Positions 18,119-27,620 of a stretch of DNA of 64,000 nucleotides are shown one piece after another. The stretch is taken from NCBI RefSeq assembly GCF_900461555.1, contig NZ_UGOX01000001.1, positions 2,927,501-2,991,500 of the forward strand. The letters are read 5' to 3'. The notes below the pieces were generated by a model. It did not search any database, was not told the DNA's origin, and worked only from the letters and a program-made list of their open reading frames with translations. Origin of the DNA: Legionella quinlivanii. Lineage in GTDB: Bacteria; Pseudomonadota; Gammaproteobacteria; Legionellales; Legionellaceae. How positions within the stretch are numbered: the stretch's first letter is position 1; the number at the start of each line of letters is the position of its first letter. The translations under genes were made by a program, and so were the position numbers.

Positions 18119-20152
18119 ATGAATCCGACTCAGAAGTTAGAAATTCTTGAATTGCTCTTTAATAGCATGCCTTTTAATTATATTTTCTGGAAAAACAAAG
18201 AAGGCGTTTATATGGGGGCAAATACCAATCAAATCGCCCTGTTTGATCATAATGGACAAGGTTTCATAGGTAAAACAATTTATGAAATAATAACAGATTA
18301 TGAAGCTGCCAGGAAAATCGACGAGATTGATCGGAAAGTAATGCAGGATGGAACCCCACTAACACTCGAGGACCTGGTCACGACCGCGCAAGGCGAACAG
18401 CGGGTTTTTCTGACGCAAAAGCAACCTATTCGTAGTCGCAGTGGAGAAATTGTCGGCCTCCTGGGCTTCTCAGTCGATATAACTGAGCGCAAAAAAATGG
18501 AAGATGAGCTGAGGCGCTCCAAAGAGCTTGCCGAAGAAGCCAATAAAGCCAAAACCGAATTCCTTGAGAACATGCGCCATGATATTCGGACGCCCCTGAC
18601 TGGAATTGTTGGATTTGCTGATTTGCTCAAGATGGACTCCAATACCCCTCATATTCATGAATATGCCGATAACTTAATCGCCTCCAGTCATGCGCTGCTT
18701 GAGCTGATGGATGAAGTACTGGAAGCGATTCGCGTAAGCTCGGGAGAAATTCCAAAGCTGAAGAAAAAATTCGATTTGCGGCATTCGTTAGAACACGTGA
18801 TAAAACTGAACCGGGCCCGCGCCGCGCAAAAAAGTTTGTCGCTCTCTTTGGATTTTGATAAGTCGATACCGCGTTATGTGATTGGCGATAAGGTACGCAT
18901 TCATCGCATTGTCCTTGAGTTAGTAGCGAATGCTTTAAACTTTACTGACACTGGATTTGTAAAACTGTCCGCTTTGCTTGCCAAACGGCAGGGGCAACAG
19001 CTGGTAATAAAACTAACTATCGAAGACTCAGGAATTGGCATTCCCAAAGATAAACAACAGGAGATCTATGTTCAATTCAAGCGTCTTACTCCTTCCTACC
19101 AGGGCATTTATAAGGGCGCTGGTTTAGGGCTGTCAGTAGTCAAACAATTCGTGGATGAACTAAACGGAGAAATTTATGTCAAGAGCGAACCACGGATAGG
19201 CTCCTGCTTTACCTGTATAATTCCGCTGCAAGAGCCGCTGCTTGATGACGATTTGGGAGTCGAGGAGTATTCATCAACAGCGGAAGATGAACTCTATGAA
19301 ACAACCTATGCACAGCAAATTAAACCGCCCGGCCCTTTTGTGCAATCTCTGGAGCATCGGGTGCTTGTGGTCGAAGATAATATTATCGCCCAGCATGCGG
19401 CTAAATCCCTTCTCACCAAGCTTCAATGCACCGTAGATATCGCAGAAAATGGAATAAAGGCGCTAGAGCTTTGGAAAATGCAGCACTACGATTTAATTTT
19501 AATGGACATCGGCTTACCTGATATTGATGGTTACGAAGTAACGCATGCCATTCGCGTCCATGAATTAACTAAAAAAACACATACCCCGATTATTGCTCTG
19601 ACTGCTCATGCCGGTGATGAAAATAAAAAACGCTGTATTGATGCAGGCATGAACGCAGTGCTCACCAAACCTTTGACCGCTAAAAATTGCTCTGATATTG
19701 TCATTGCCTTTATTCCAGGACGTCATGCGCCCGAGAATGGCCCGGAAAATAGCTATCGTTCCGACCTGCCTCAAATCGAATCGCATCTATTCAAACTGAA
19801 TGCATTCCCACTGCTGGATATTGAAGAAGGACTTAAAACCAATGGAACTGAGAGTCAACTCGCCGACATGCTTAGCTTCATGGTGAAAGACTCCCTGCCT
19901 CAGGACTTTCTTTTAATGAAGGAAGCGCATAATCAGGGAAATTGGGAGAAAACCCAGCAACTGGCTCATAAGATAAAAGGCGGCGCAGTCTACGTGGGGG
20001 CTCTTCGTATCAAAATGGCCTGTCAATATCTGGAACGCTACTGGAAGTCAGGTCAAAGGAAATTACTGGAGCCTCTTTATCAGCAGGCTGCAGCGGTTAT
20101 TACGGAGAGTATTCGAGCGATTAATGAATGGCTGGAAGAAAAAAGACTATAA
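18119..20152 (+). CDS. Hybrid sensor histidine kinase/response regulator (PAS-HisKA-HATPase-REC-Hpt), paralogue 1
   Basis: A 677-residue cytoplasmic phosphorelay kinase with no membrane segment. A PAS/PAC domain covers about 10-130 (FNYIFWKNKEGVYMGAN ... GFSVDITERKK). The HisKA box ENMRHDIRTPLTG has its His near 153. HATPase motifs are visible (ELVANALNFT; EDSGIGIPKDK; GAGLGLSVVKQF). The REC domain has ILMDIGLPDIDGYE (Asp near 461) and the phosphotransfer domain LAHKIKGGAVYVG (His near 616). All relay residues are present. A close paralogue follows at 24,497. It converges with the CvfB-like gene, with only 9 bp between the two stops. Confidence 0.92.
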   Translation: MNPTQKLEILELLFNSMPFNYIFWKNKEGVYMGANTNQIALFDHNGQGFIGKTIYEIITDYEAARKIDEIDRKVMQDGTPLTLEDLVTTAQGEQRVFLTQKQPIRSRSGEIVGLLGFSVDITERKKMEDELRRSKELAEEANKAKTEFLENMRHDIRTPLTGIVGFADLLKMDSNTPHIHEYADNLIASSHALLELMDEVLEAIRVSSGEIPKLKKKFDLRHSLEHVIKLNRARAAQKSLSLSLDFDKSIPRYVIGDKVRIHRIVLELVANALNFTDTGFVKLSALLAKRQGQQLVIKLTIEDSGIGIPKDKQQEIYVQFKRLTPSYQGIYKGAGLGLSVVKQFVDELNGEIYVKSEPRIGSCFTCIIPLQEPLLDDDLGVEEYSSTAEDELYETTYAQQIKPPGPFVQSLEHRVLVVEDNIIAQHAAKSLLTKLQCTVDIAENGIKALELWKMQHYDLILMDIGLPDIDGYEVTHAIRVHELTKKTHTPIIALTAHAGDENKKRCIDAGMNAVLTKPLTAKNCSDIVIAFIPGRHAPENGPENSYRSDLPQIESHLFKLNAFPLLDIEEGLKTNGTESQLADMLSFMVKDSLPQDFLLMKEAHNQGNWEKTQQLAHKIKGGAVYVGALRIKMACQYLERYWKSGQRKLLEPLYQQAAAVITESIRAINEWLEEKRL

Positions 20153-20161
20153 GCACTTTGA

Positions 20162-21001
20162 TCATTTATGCTTGTCTACCAGACGGATACCATTCGACTC
20201 GATGATAATTTCACCACGTTTATAGAGCTGGCCTATAGCACTTTTAAAGCTCTTTTTACTCTCGCTAAACGCTCGCATGATTTCGAGAGAAGTGCTCTTG
20301 TCGTGCAGAGGGAGAAAGCCGCCATTTTTTCGTAAATCACTTAAAATCCGCTGCGAAAGATCCTGAATATTTTCCTGCCCCATTTTTCTCAGAACAACAT
20401 CAATTTTTCCATCATCGCGTACAGTTTTGATATAACCACGGGTTCTTTTACCATACTGCAAGGGCTGGAAAATATCAGAAGAATGAATAAGCCCCCAACT
20501 ACGATTATTAATAATCACTTTTCGACCAAGAGGACTGGCATCCGCAATTAATAAATCCACTTCTTCACCACGTGTGAATTGACCAGGATTTTTTTCTAAA
20601 AAGCGATCCAGTTTGGAGCTTGCAATTATTCGTCCCTGATTATCCAGTTTGGCATAGACCAGATAGGATTTATTTTTTTCCATCGGACGCTGCTGTTCAG
20701 GCACAGGAACAAGTAAATCCTTATCCAGCCCCCAATCAAGAAATGCCCCCACTCGATTCACATCAATCACTTTCAAAAGTGCACAACTTCCCACCAGAAT
20801 AGCGGGCTTGGAAGTAGTGGCAATCATTCGATCATCGGAGTCAAAATAGATAAAAACTTCAACCAGATCACCCAAGGCTGTATCTTTAGGGACATATTTC
20901 CTGGGCAGCAGAACCTCTCCCCAATCATAGGCATCCAGATACACACCAAAAGCCACCTCTTTGATAACCCTTAATTTATTATACTGTCCGACTTTAATCA
21001 T
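20162..21001 (-). CDS. cvfB: CvfB-like S1 RNA-binding protein
   Basis: A 279-residue protein matching the CvfB/YitL family: repeated S1-like OB folds and a C-terminal winged helix. Markers are NKLRVIKEVAFGVYLDA at the start, GAFLDWGLDKDLLVPVPEQ in the second S1 repeat, WGLIHSSDIFQPLQYGKRTRGYI in the third, and LRKNGGFLPLHDKSTSLEI leading into the winged helix. Relatives bind RNA and, in Staphylococcus, affect virulence gene expression. It is cytoplasmic and appears to be a single-gene unit convergent with the kinase. Confidence 0.85.
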   Translation of the reverse strand: MIKVGQYNKLRVIKEVAFGVYLDAYDWGEVLLPRKYVPKDTALGDLVEVFIYFDSDDRMIATTSKPAILVGSCALLKVIDVNRVGAFLDWGLDKDLLVPVPEQQRPMEKNKSYLVYAKLDNQGRIIASSKLDRFLEKNPGQFTRGEEVDLLIADASPLGRKVIINNRSWGLIHSSDIFQPLQYGKRTRGYIKTVRDDGKIDVVLRKMGQENIQDLSQRILSDLRKNGGFLPLHDKSTSLEIMRAFSESKKSFKSAIGQLYKRGEIIIESNGIRLVDKHK

Positions 21002-21185
21002 AATCTGCTCTATTTAGTACTATTGCCGAGCTTATCATAAAAAGCGTTTTCCCGCTTGCGGGTGAGGAGCGCAGCTACATTAAACAAATAGAGACCATGA
21101 TAATTTTAGGATTTGCGAAATAATTGTATTTTTTATATAGTTAATCCCGCTATATTTAGCGTCACGAAATAAAAGGATTTAGAAA

Positions 21186-22184
21186 ATGATGTACACAAAA
21201 AAATATTTACCTTTGCTTTTAGCAAGTATATACGCTTCAGGAAGTGCTTTTGCGGGAACCATGGGTGAGGTAGGCTGTACATCAGTACTTTGTGCTGTTG
21301 ACGCACCTGGTGGTTTCTATCTCGGGGGAACAGCTTATTATGTAAAACCCAGTGAAACTGGAATTGGCATGGTAACTGACAGCTGGTTATTTACTAGCCC
21401 GGGTGGCTTTACTGCTAGAAGCAAACCGTTTAATCCCCCGCATCGTTGGGCAGGAAACGTCAAACTGGGATACGATTTCCCTATGTCTGCCAATAATATC
21501 GAAGCCAACTATTTGTTTTTAGAAAATAAAACACATGCAACCAATGATTTCTCAAATGGCTCAATTGGATTTGGCAGTATTTTATTTCCTGATGCAACCG
21601 TTCCTCCATCCTTCGGTTTTGTGAGCGACGCTCAGTTAAAATATGAAGTTGATCAGGTTGATCTGAGAGTTGGAAGAAAATATACCGATGTAAATCATAA
21701 TTTCTCAATACGGCCCTCAGTGGGTGTTCGCTATGCTGAACTGAAACACTCTCTTACCTTTGCTGCTCCTGGTAATATGATTAGCAAATATGACGGTGCA
21801 GGCCCAATGGTCAGTATCGAGGGAAATTATATGCTGGCTTATGGAATTGGACTGGTAGGCTATTTTGATTATGGTTTGTTAGCCGGGCAAAGCCAGACAA
21901 ATTCCTATGTAAGTCTGGCAGGTACAAACTTCGGATTTAGCTGGCCAAAACAGGATAGAGTCGTAAGCAGTATAACGGCAAGAGTGGGTGCTAACTATTC
22001 TTATGCATTTTCAAATGCTGCCAATTTAACTCTGGAAGCGGGTTATCAGGTTAACGAATTCCTCAATGCAATGGACACAATCAGAGGAACAATCGCTTTT
22101 GATGGTATTCAGCGCATTAATGGACTTGAGACCAACGACTTCGGCTTTCGGGGACCGTATATTAGTTTGACAGTACACGCTTAG
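21186..22184 (+). CDS. Lpg1974-family pore-forming outer-membrane protein (MOMP-like)
   Basis: A 332-residue outer-membrane beta-barrel protein. A signal peptide (LPLLLASIYASGSAFAG) is followed by GGFYLGGTAYYVKPSETGIGM, the typical N-terminus of Legionella MOMP-like porins. Amphipathic strands with aromatic girdles run through the protein, and it ends in a strand (GPYISLTVHA) as barrels do. The ribosome site AAAGGA is 9 nt upstream of the first of two ATGs. Legionella carries many such paralogues. A hairpin follows the stop, so it is probably monocistronic. Confidence 0.88.
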   Translation: MMYTKKYLPLLLASIYASGSAFAGTMGEVGCTSVLCAVDAPGGFYLGGTAYYVKPSETGIGMVTDSWLFTSPGGFTARSKPFNPPHRWAGNVKLGYDFPMSANNIEANYLFLENKTHATNDFSNGSIGFGSILFPDATVPPSFGFVSDAQLKYEVDQVDLRVGRKYTDVNHNFSIRPSVGVRYAELKHSLTFAAPGNMISKYDGAGPMVSIEGNYMLAYGIGLVGYFDYGLLAGQSQTNSYVSLAGTNFGFSWPKQDRVVSSITARVGANYSYAFSNAANLTLEAGYQVNEFLNAMDTIRGTIAFDGIQRINGLETNDFGFRGPYISLTVHA

Positions 22185-22193
22185 TTCTTCATT

Positions 22194-22226
22194 AAAAGCA
22201 TCAGGTTTTCCACTCCTGATGCTTTG
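22194..22226 (+). terminator. Stem-loop terminator of the porin gene
   Basis: Eleven-base-pair perfect stem, AAAGCATCAGG and CCTGATGCTTT, with a nine-base loop, 10 bp after the porin stop. The descending arm ends in TTT but the downstream U-tract is short, so efficiency is uncertain. Confidence 0.65.
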
Positions 22227-22410
22227 CTCAACATAGATAACCTTACTGTTTAGTATCATACATCTGACATAATTCATTCTTACTTATGGCAAAAATCCAG
22301 GCCTTATCCCATTAGCCCCTGTCATTAAGTCCATAAGTATCTACACATCTCAGAAAACAGAGTCAGCTCCTCGCTTCTACGTTTCTCGGTCTACTCTTCG
22401 TTTCTACGTA

Positions 22411-22760
22411 CCGCGCTTTATGCCTGAGGCTCCCCTCATTATTTATATAGTCAACGGATGATTAATAATTACCCAAACAGATCTATTGTCGTGTCGTTCC
22501 CTCGTAGGCGGGAATCTATTTCTCAGGATAATTCCTAACGTTGTTTGCAAGATGGATTTCCGCCTACGCGGAAACGACACAATTAAAGTCATTTTGACCT
22601 GATAAGCTACTTTTTTTTAACGAAAAAATGAGGGGAGCCCTCAGGCTTTATGCGCGGTATCCAGACAATGCGTTTGATTGGCAAAAGCATTTTAAAACTC
22701 ACTAGCATTTTTATGGATACCCCGCATAAAGCGGGGTACGTAGGCTCTTATAGGAGGAAT
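22411..22760. repeat. REP-like two-palindrome element, left palindrome split by a MITE
   Basis: The left palindrome (ACCGCGCTTTAT ... TTTATGCGCGGT) is interrupted by an IS4-related MITE at 22,422-22,646. The spacer runs from ATCCAGACAATGCG to ATTTTTATGGA. The intact right palindrome TACCCCGCATAAAGCGGGGTA lies at 22,718-22,738, followed by one 19-bp unit (GTACGTAGGCTCTTATAGG). The 690-bp gap between the porin and the next gene holds nothing else I can name. Confidence 0.8.
22422..22646. mobile_element. IS4-related MITE, copy 1 (225 bp)
   Basis: Ends are inverted repeats GCCTGAGGCTCCCCTCAT and ATGAGGGGAGCCCTCAGGC, the same as those of the IS4-family element at 57,693. It is flanked by direct repeats TTTAT (22,417-22,421 and 22,647-22,651). 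Inside is another inverted repeat, GTGTCGTT(C)CC(T)CGTAGGCGGGAATC-like. No coding capacity; presumably mobilised by the full-length transposase. Confidence 0.8.
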
Positions 22761-22913
22761 TCGGCAATCACTTTAACTTAAGAATGATAAATGATTTCAA
22801 AAAAAATCAGCCCACCAATCAATCACTTTGCATCAACTTATCAATGACAGTCATATTTTAATCTAAACTAAGCATAAATGTGTCAATGTTTAATTAAAAA
22901 TGGATCACTCGCA

Positions 22914-24464
22914 ATGGAAGAAAAAAGAGAAGTTAAGGACAATAATGGAATGCCATTCTGGCTGCAGTATGCAGATCTATACCTCAATTCTGAGTTTTTT
23001 AAACGGGGGTTATTAATCATTACTCCGCACACAGAGGATAAATCCGTTTCCCAGGAAGCGCAGAGTTTCGTTATCAACAATCGTGAATTTTATTTCCACC
23101 AGGAACAAAACGGTAAAAGCTCACTCAGCCCGAATGCCCGTGCTGTTAAAAAAACCCAGACCTTATTGGCAGCCCTAACCCATGCCTCAGGCCCAAAGAA
23201 CCTTTTGCCATTACCTGAGAAACCCACTGTGCTGTTCAATAAACAACGACGCGATGAAATATTTTTACCCCTTCTTTTTAAAAATCAGAATACAACCCTT
23301 GGCACTTACATTTACCCCTGGTTAACCAAGTCATCTTCAGCATTTCAGCAATTTAATGGCTTTAGTCAATTTGTTACAGCCGGATGTATGTTTGGAGCGA
23401 GCCTTCGGGCGGTGCCCGATAAAGGGGAAGAAATTGAGTTGATCAACCATCAGATTCGCCTGGAGCCTGGTGCTACGATTACCGCGGTTCGCCATGAAAA
23501 CCCTCTGGATAACGCCGAGGATAAGACCAGTAATCCCTTCGAGCTAATACTATTAAACGAGTTCGAGAAGAACTGTCTGTTAATGAAATCACTCGCCAAG
23601 CCCAATGCCGATATTACCATACATTATCATTTGCCTGTCTATGACTATCTTTTGTTTGGACTCAAACTTTCCTTCCATCAGCAAATCACCGATCAGGCAT
23701 TTGGCGAATTTGTTAAACTGATTTTGGAACGAAAAACTTTTTACCAGAAACAGCTGAGTCAAGTCGCTTCTCAACAAGGAATCAAAGTCATTTTTCAATC
23801 GCCCTTTGATAACCTTTTGCAGGAATTAAACTCAGAAAATCCATCAGCCTCACTATCCAGCCAATTCAATTTAAGTAGTTTTTTTGCAACTCAAAACCCG
23901 TATGAAAGAGAGAAATCATTCGTTAAACTATGCCTGAATCGTTTAGCTGAAAATGAGATAAATCCTTTACATAAACAAGTCTGGCAAGATGCGTTAAAAG
24001 CCCAGGAAACACTGCCAGAGACATTGGAAGATCTGTTCAAATTAGCCAATGCAGTGTTTATCGCGGCATCTGCCAGAAATCAAAAACCCTATGAAACCTG
24101 TTCTTTACTTCCATTATCCGAGAAACAAATCCAGTTACACTATGAAACCTTGCATACCCAATTCGAGAAACACTTTCAGAAAGACCAGAATCCTTATCCT
24201 CCTGCTGTAAATATAACCGGTATGGAACCGGTGATAACCTATTCGCCAAACACCAAAGGTTTACTATTTTATTTCGCCTGCTGCCTGCAAACCTTGTCTG
24301 GTTTAATTTCTAATCAGAAACTCGCCCATCATGCCGCTCGCAATATCGGCTTTTTCACACAATCCGCATCCACCAGTCCAAAAGAAAACGCAGGCGGCGA
24401 GCTATCTGGCCCCGTAGACTTGCCATCCCTGCTCCCGGAAGCAAAACCAGTTTTGAAACACTAA
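22914..24464 (+). CDS. Hypothetical protein upstream of hybrid kinase 2
   Basis: A 516-residue soluble protein I do not recognise. It lacks signal peptide and clear membrane helices except a mildly hydrophobic stretch near the C-terminus (GLLFYFACCLQTLSGLI). The middle contains HYHLPVYDYLLFGLKLSFHQQ. The C-terminus is polar with EN/GGE. I favour the ATG at 22,914 because GGA lies 9 nt upstream; an in-frame ATG at 22,878 would add 12 residues. It ends 32 bp before the kinase start, so the two form an operon. A role as partner of the kinase or as an effector is possible. Confidence 0.65.
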   Translation: MEEKREVKDNNGMPFWLQYADLYLNSEFFKRGLLIITPHTEDKSVSQEAQSFVINNREFYFHQEQNGKSSLSPNARAVKKTQTLLAALTHASGPKNLLPLPEKPTVLFNKQRRDEIFLPLLFKNQNTTLGTYIYPWLTKSSSAFQQFNGFSQFVTAGCMFGASLRAVPDKGEEIELINHQIRLEPGATITAVRHENPLDNAEDKTSNPFELILLNEFEKNCLLMKSLAKPNADITIHYHLPVYDYLLFGLKLSFHQQITDQAFGEFVKLILERKTFYQKQLSQVASQQGIKVIFQSPFDNLLQELNSENPSASLSSQFNLSSFFATQNPYEREKSFVKLCLNRLAENEINPLHKQVWQDALKAQETLPETLEDLFKLANAVFIAASARNQKPYETCSLLPLSEKQIQLHYETLHTQFEKHFQKDQNPYPPAVNITGMEPVITYSPNTKGLLFYFACCLQTLSGLISNQKLAHHAARNIGFFTQSASTSPKENAGGELSGPVDLPSLLPEAKPVLKH

Positions 24465-24496
24465 AATGAGATAAGAGATTGATAAAAGGATCACTG

Positions 24497-26623
24497 ATGA
24501 AAAATTCAAGTATTAGCCCTGAAACGCAATTAAGTGAGATAGAGCAACTCTTGAGCATTGACCATCGCCAGAATCATAGCGTTGAAGACGTTCTTGAAAA
24601 AGTCATCCGTTATTATGAAACCATTATCGGCTGCATGCCTGGTAACGTGTATTGGCTAGATAAAGAGGGGCGTGCCGTAGGCTGCAACAAGAATGTGTTA
24701 AACATGTTTGGCTTAGACTCTATCAATGATTTCAAAGGTTTGAGTTTCGATGAAATGCGCACTATCGGGCGATGGAGTGATACCGCCGCTCAATCTTTTA
24801 AAAAGGACACTCTCGAAGTCATTGCCACAGGCCTTCCCAAGTTAAACATTGAAGAACCTCCGATTCCCCATAGCGATGGACGTATTATTCATTTTCTCAC
24901 CCATCGGGTCCCCCTTTTTGATGACAAAAAAGAAATAATTGGCGTAGTTGGGATTTCAATTGATATCACTGAGCGAAAACAATTGGAACAGGCACTTAAA
25001 GAAGCCAAAGAACGTGCGGAAGCCGCCAATCAATCTAAAAATGAGTTCATGGAAAACATGCGGCATGACATCCGCACCCCGCTGACCGGCATTGTAGGCT
25101 TTGCAGACCTTCTAAAGATGGAGCCTGATCTCCATAATATACAAGAGTATGCCGATAATCTGGTCGCTTCCAGCCACGCGCTTTTGGACCTCCTCGATGA
25201 AGTCCTTGAGGCCATTCGCGTAAGTTCAGGCGAAATTCCAAAACTTAAGAAAAAGTTTAATCTTTTTGAGGTCCTGGAGCATGTGATTCAATTAAATCGT
25301 GCCAAGGCTGCACAGAAAAAACTATCGCTTTCCATGCATTTTGATTCCTCCCTGCCAAAATACGTGATTGGTGATAAAGTGCGGCTTCACCGAGTCGCCT
25401 TAGAGCTATTGGCTAATGCCTTGAATTTCACTGATAGGGGTTTTGTCAAACTGTCAATCTGTCTTGCCAAACGCGATGAACAGAAACTGGTCATTAAGCT
25501 CGCCGTCGAAGATTCCGGAATAGGTATCCCCAAGGATAAGCAGGAAGAAATTTATGTGCAATTCAAGCGGCTAACTCCATCCTATCAGGGTATTTATAAG
25601 GGAGCGGGCCTTGGTTTGGCCGTGGTGAAACAATTCATTGATGAACTCAATGGCGAAATTTATGTGGAAAGTGAGCCTCTGAAAGGAACCTGTTTCACCT
25701 GCTTTATTCCTCTTCAAAAGCCTCTCCTGGAGGATGAATTTGGAGTCGATAGCACGCTGGGAACAACGCTGGAGAGAGCCTATGAAACGGCTCAGCAAAT
25801 AAAGCCTGCTGCTATGACTAACCATCGCTTTCGCGTTTTGGTTGTGGAAGACAATGCCATTGCACAGACGGCTGCCCGCTCCATTTTATCAAAATTAAAC
25901 TGCGAAGCAGAAATTGCAGAGTCAGGAAGAGCGGCAATCGATCTCTGGAAAAATGGTCATTATGATCTGATTTTAATGGACATCGGCTTACCGGATCTGG
26001 ATGGATATGAAGTTACTCATCAAATCCGTGTCCAGGAATTAGCAAAAAAAACACATGTTCCGATCATTGCACTAACTGCCCATGTGGGCGATGAAAGCAA
26101 AAAACGCTGTCTTGAGGCCGGCATGAATGCTGTACTGAGCAAACCGCTGACGATAAAAAACTGCGAGGACATGCTGGATGCATTTATTCCTGGCCGCAGA
26201 TCAAAAGAAGAAGCTCTGGCAGAAAAGCAAAATGATACAACAACGCTTAACTTACAGGAGCATTGGTTTCAGCTTTCAGAGTTTCCTCTGCTAGATATTG
26301 AAGAAGGATTAAAAACCTTAAACGATATTGACAGCCTTTCTGAAATGCTTAAGTTCATGCTGTCTGAATCCCTGCCCGTCGAGACCGAGCAATTAGTACT
26401 TGCTCATCAGCAAGGAAACTGGGATAAAACTCAGCAGCTGATACACAAGATTAAGGGCGGCGCTGTGTATGTCGGCACGATCCGGCTAAAAATGGCCTGT
26501 CAATACTTTGACCGATATTGGAAATCCGGGGAGCGTGAATTATTAGAACCGCTTTATCAGCATGTACTCACTATTATTGAAAACAGTAAAGAAGCCATCT
26601 CTCATTGGCTAAACAAGAATTAA
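24497..26623 (+). CDS. Hybrid sensor histidine kinase/response regulator, paralogue 2
   Basis: A 708-residue paralogue of the kinase at 18,119 with the same order PAS-HisKA-HATPase-REC-Hpt. Relay residues are kept: ENMRHDIRTPLTG (His near 189), ILMDIGLPDLDGYE (Asp near 494), LIHKIKGGAVYVG (His near 650). The HATPase domain is nearly identical (KRLTPSYQGIYKGAGLGL in both). The PAS domain and the first 70 residues differ (CMPGNVYWLDKEGRAV), so the input signal is probably different. Start ATG at 24,497 follows AAGGA; a TTG at 24,479 is less likely. Confidence 0.92.
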   Translation: MKNSSISPETQLSEIEQLLSIDHRQNHSVEDVLEKVIRYYETIIGCMPGNVYWLDKEGRAVGCNKNVLNMFGLDSINDFKGLSFDEMRTIGRWSDTAAQSFKKDTLEVIATGLPKLNIEEPPIPHSDGRIIHFLTHRVPLFDDKKEIIGVVGISIDITERKQLEQALKEAKERAEAANQSKNEFMENMRHDIRTPLTGIVGFADLLKMEPDLHNIQEYADNLVASSHALLDLLDEVLEAIRVSSGEIPKLKKKFNLFEVLEHVIQLNRAKAAQKKLSLSMHFDSSLPKYVIGDKVRLHRVALELLANALNFTDRGFVKLSICLAKRDEQKLVIKLAVEDSGIGIPKDKQEEIYVQFKRLTPSYQGIYKGAGLGLAVVKQFIDELNGEIYVESEPLKGTCFTCFIPLQKPLLEDEFGVDSTLGTTLERAYETAQQIKPAAMTNHRFRVLVVEDNAIAQTAARSILSKLNCEAEIAESGRAAIDLWKNGHYDLILMDIGLPDLDGYEVTHQIRVQELAKKTHVPIIALTAHVGDESKKRCLEAGMNAVLSKPLTIKNCEDMLDAFIPGRRSKEEALAEKQNDTTTLNLQEHWFQLSEFPLLDIEEGLKTLNDIDSLSEMLKFMLSESLPVETEQLVLAHQQGNWDKTQQLIHKIKGGAVYVGTIRLKMACQYFDRYWKSGERELLEPLYQHVLTIIENSKEAISHWLNKN

Positions 26624-26662
26624 TTGCCAAACACCTGAGGTGTGCAATTAGAAAGCCTGCAT

Positions 26663-26706
26663 ATCGCTCAATCCATTTACGATGGAATACTTCCCTGATA
26701 CTGTTT
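26663..26706 (+). promoter_or_regulatory. 44-bp repeat upstream of bufB (copy 1)
   Basis: ATCGCTCAATCCATTTACGA and the following 24 bases recur at 30,936-30,979 with two mismatches, in the same orientation. Here the repeat ends 53 bp before the bufB start; at the second site it ends 36 bp before the Gly-rich protein start. The position suggests a shared promoter or operator. Confidence 0.5.
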
Positions 26707-26759
26707 AATATGATCAGATGCCTGGTGCGCTTGCCGCAATTGATTGAGTTATTGAACTG

Positions 26760-27620
26760 ATGAATGTTGACAATATACATCCTGAAAAGCTGCCATACCT
26801 GGGCTTTGGTTTAGGCTTGCGCACGCAACACTATGAAGACATATTAAACTATTTACCTGACACAGACTGGTTTGAAATCATCAGCGAGAACTATCTTATT
26901 CCAGGCGGAAAGCCTTTGTATTATCTTGACAAAATTCGCGAGCACTATCCTATGGTTATGCATGGCGTCTCTCTGTCATTAGGCAGTAGCGATCCCATTC
27001 AGTGGGATTATCTTAAACAAGTGAAGGAGCTGGCTTCCCGCATCGAACCAGTCTGGATATCAGACCATCTTTGCTGGACAGGCGTGAATGGTTTGAATAT
27101 GCACGATTTGCTTCCTGTACCCTACACTAAAGAAATAATTTTACATATTGTGTCACGGCTGACACAGATTCAGGATTACCTGAAGAAACCTTTTCTAATA
27201 GAAAATGTTTCCAGTTATCTTAGCTATAAGCACTCGGAGATGACGGAGTGGGAATTTATCACCAGTATCCTGAGACAATCTGGTTGTTATATGTTGCTCG
27301 ATGTGAATAATGTCTATGTGAGTGCAGTGAATCATGGTTTTGATCCCATGGATTATTTGAATGCACTGCCGCCGGAGAAAATCATCCAAATTCATTTAGC
27401 CGGACATTCCAACTGCGGCAATTATCTGATAGATACCCATGATGCATTCGTTATTGAACCGGTCTGGGAGCTTTACGAAAAAGCGGTTCAACGATTTGGA
27501 CCAGTATCAACCATGATTGAGCGTGATGACAATATCCCACCGTTAGCTGAGTTATTAACTGAGCTTGGGAGAGCCAGAGAGGTTGCCCGTCTTGCTATGC
27601 AGGAGCATTGCTATGAGTAA
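26760..27620 (+). CDS. bufB: BufB: multinuclear non-heme iron oxidase (DUF692/MNIO family)
   Basis: A 286-residue TIM-barrel enzyme of the DUF692 family, which modifies cysteines of bufferin-type peptides into metal-binding groups together with a BufC partner. Family motifs are clear: LGFGLGLRTQHYEDIL at the start, WFEIISENYLIPGG, VMHGVSLSLGSSDP, ISDHLCWTG, LIENVSSY, LLDVNNVYVSA and IHLAGH, which supply His, Asp, Asn and Glu iron ligands. It overlaps bufC by 8 bp. The ribosome site is weak. Unusually, the bufferin precursor gene comes after bufC rather than before bufB. Confidence 0.92.
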   Translation: MNVDNIHPEKLPYLGFGLGLRTQHYEDILNYLPDTDWFEIISENYLIPGGKPLYYLDKIREHYPMVMHGVSLSLGSSDPIQWDYLKQVKELASRIEPVWISDHLCWTGVNGLNMHDLLPVPYTKEIILHIVSRLTQIQDYLKKPFLIENVSSYLSYKHSEMTEWEFITSILRQSGCYMLLDVNNVYVSAVNHGFDPMDYLNALPPEKIIQIHLAGHSNCGNYLIDTHDAFVIEPVWELYEKAVQRFGPVSTMIERDDNIPPLAELLTELGRAREVARLAMQEHCYE

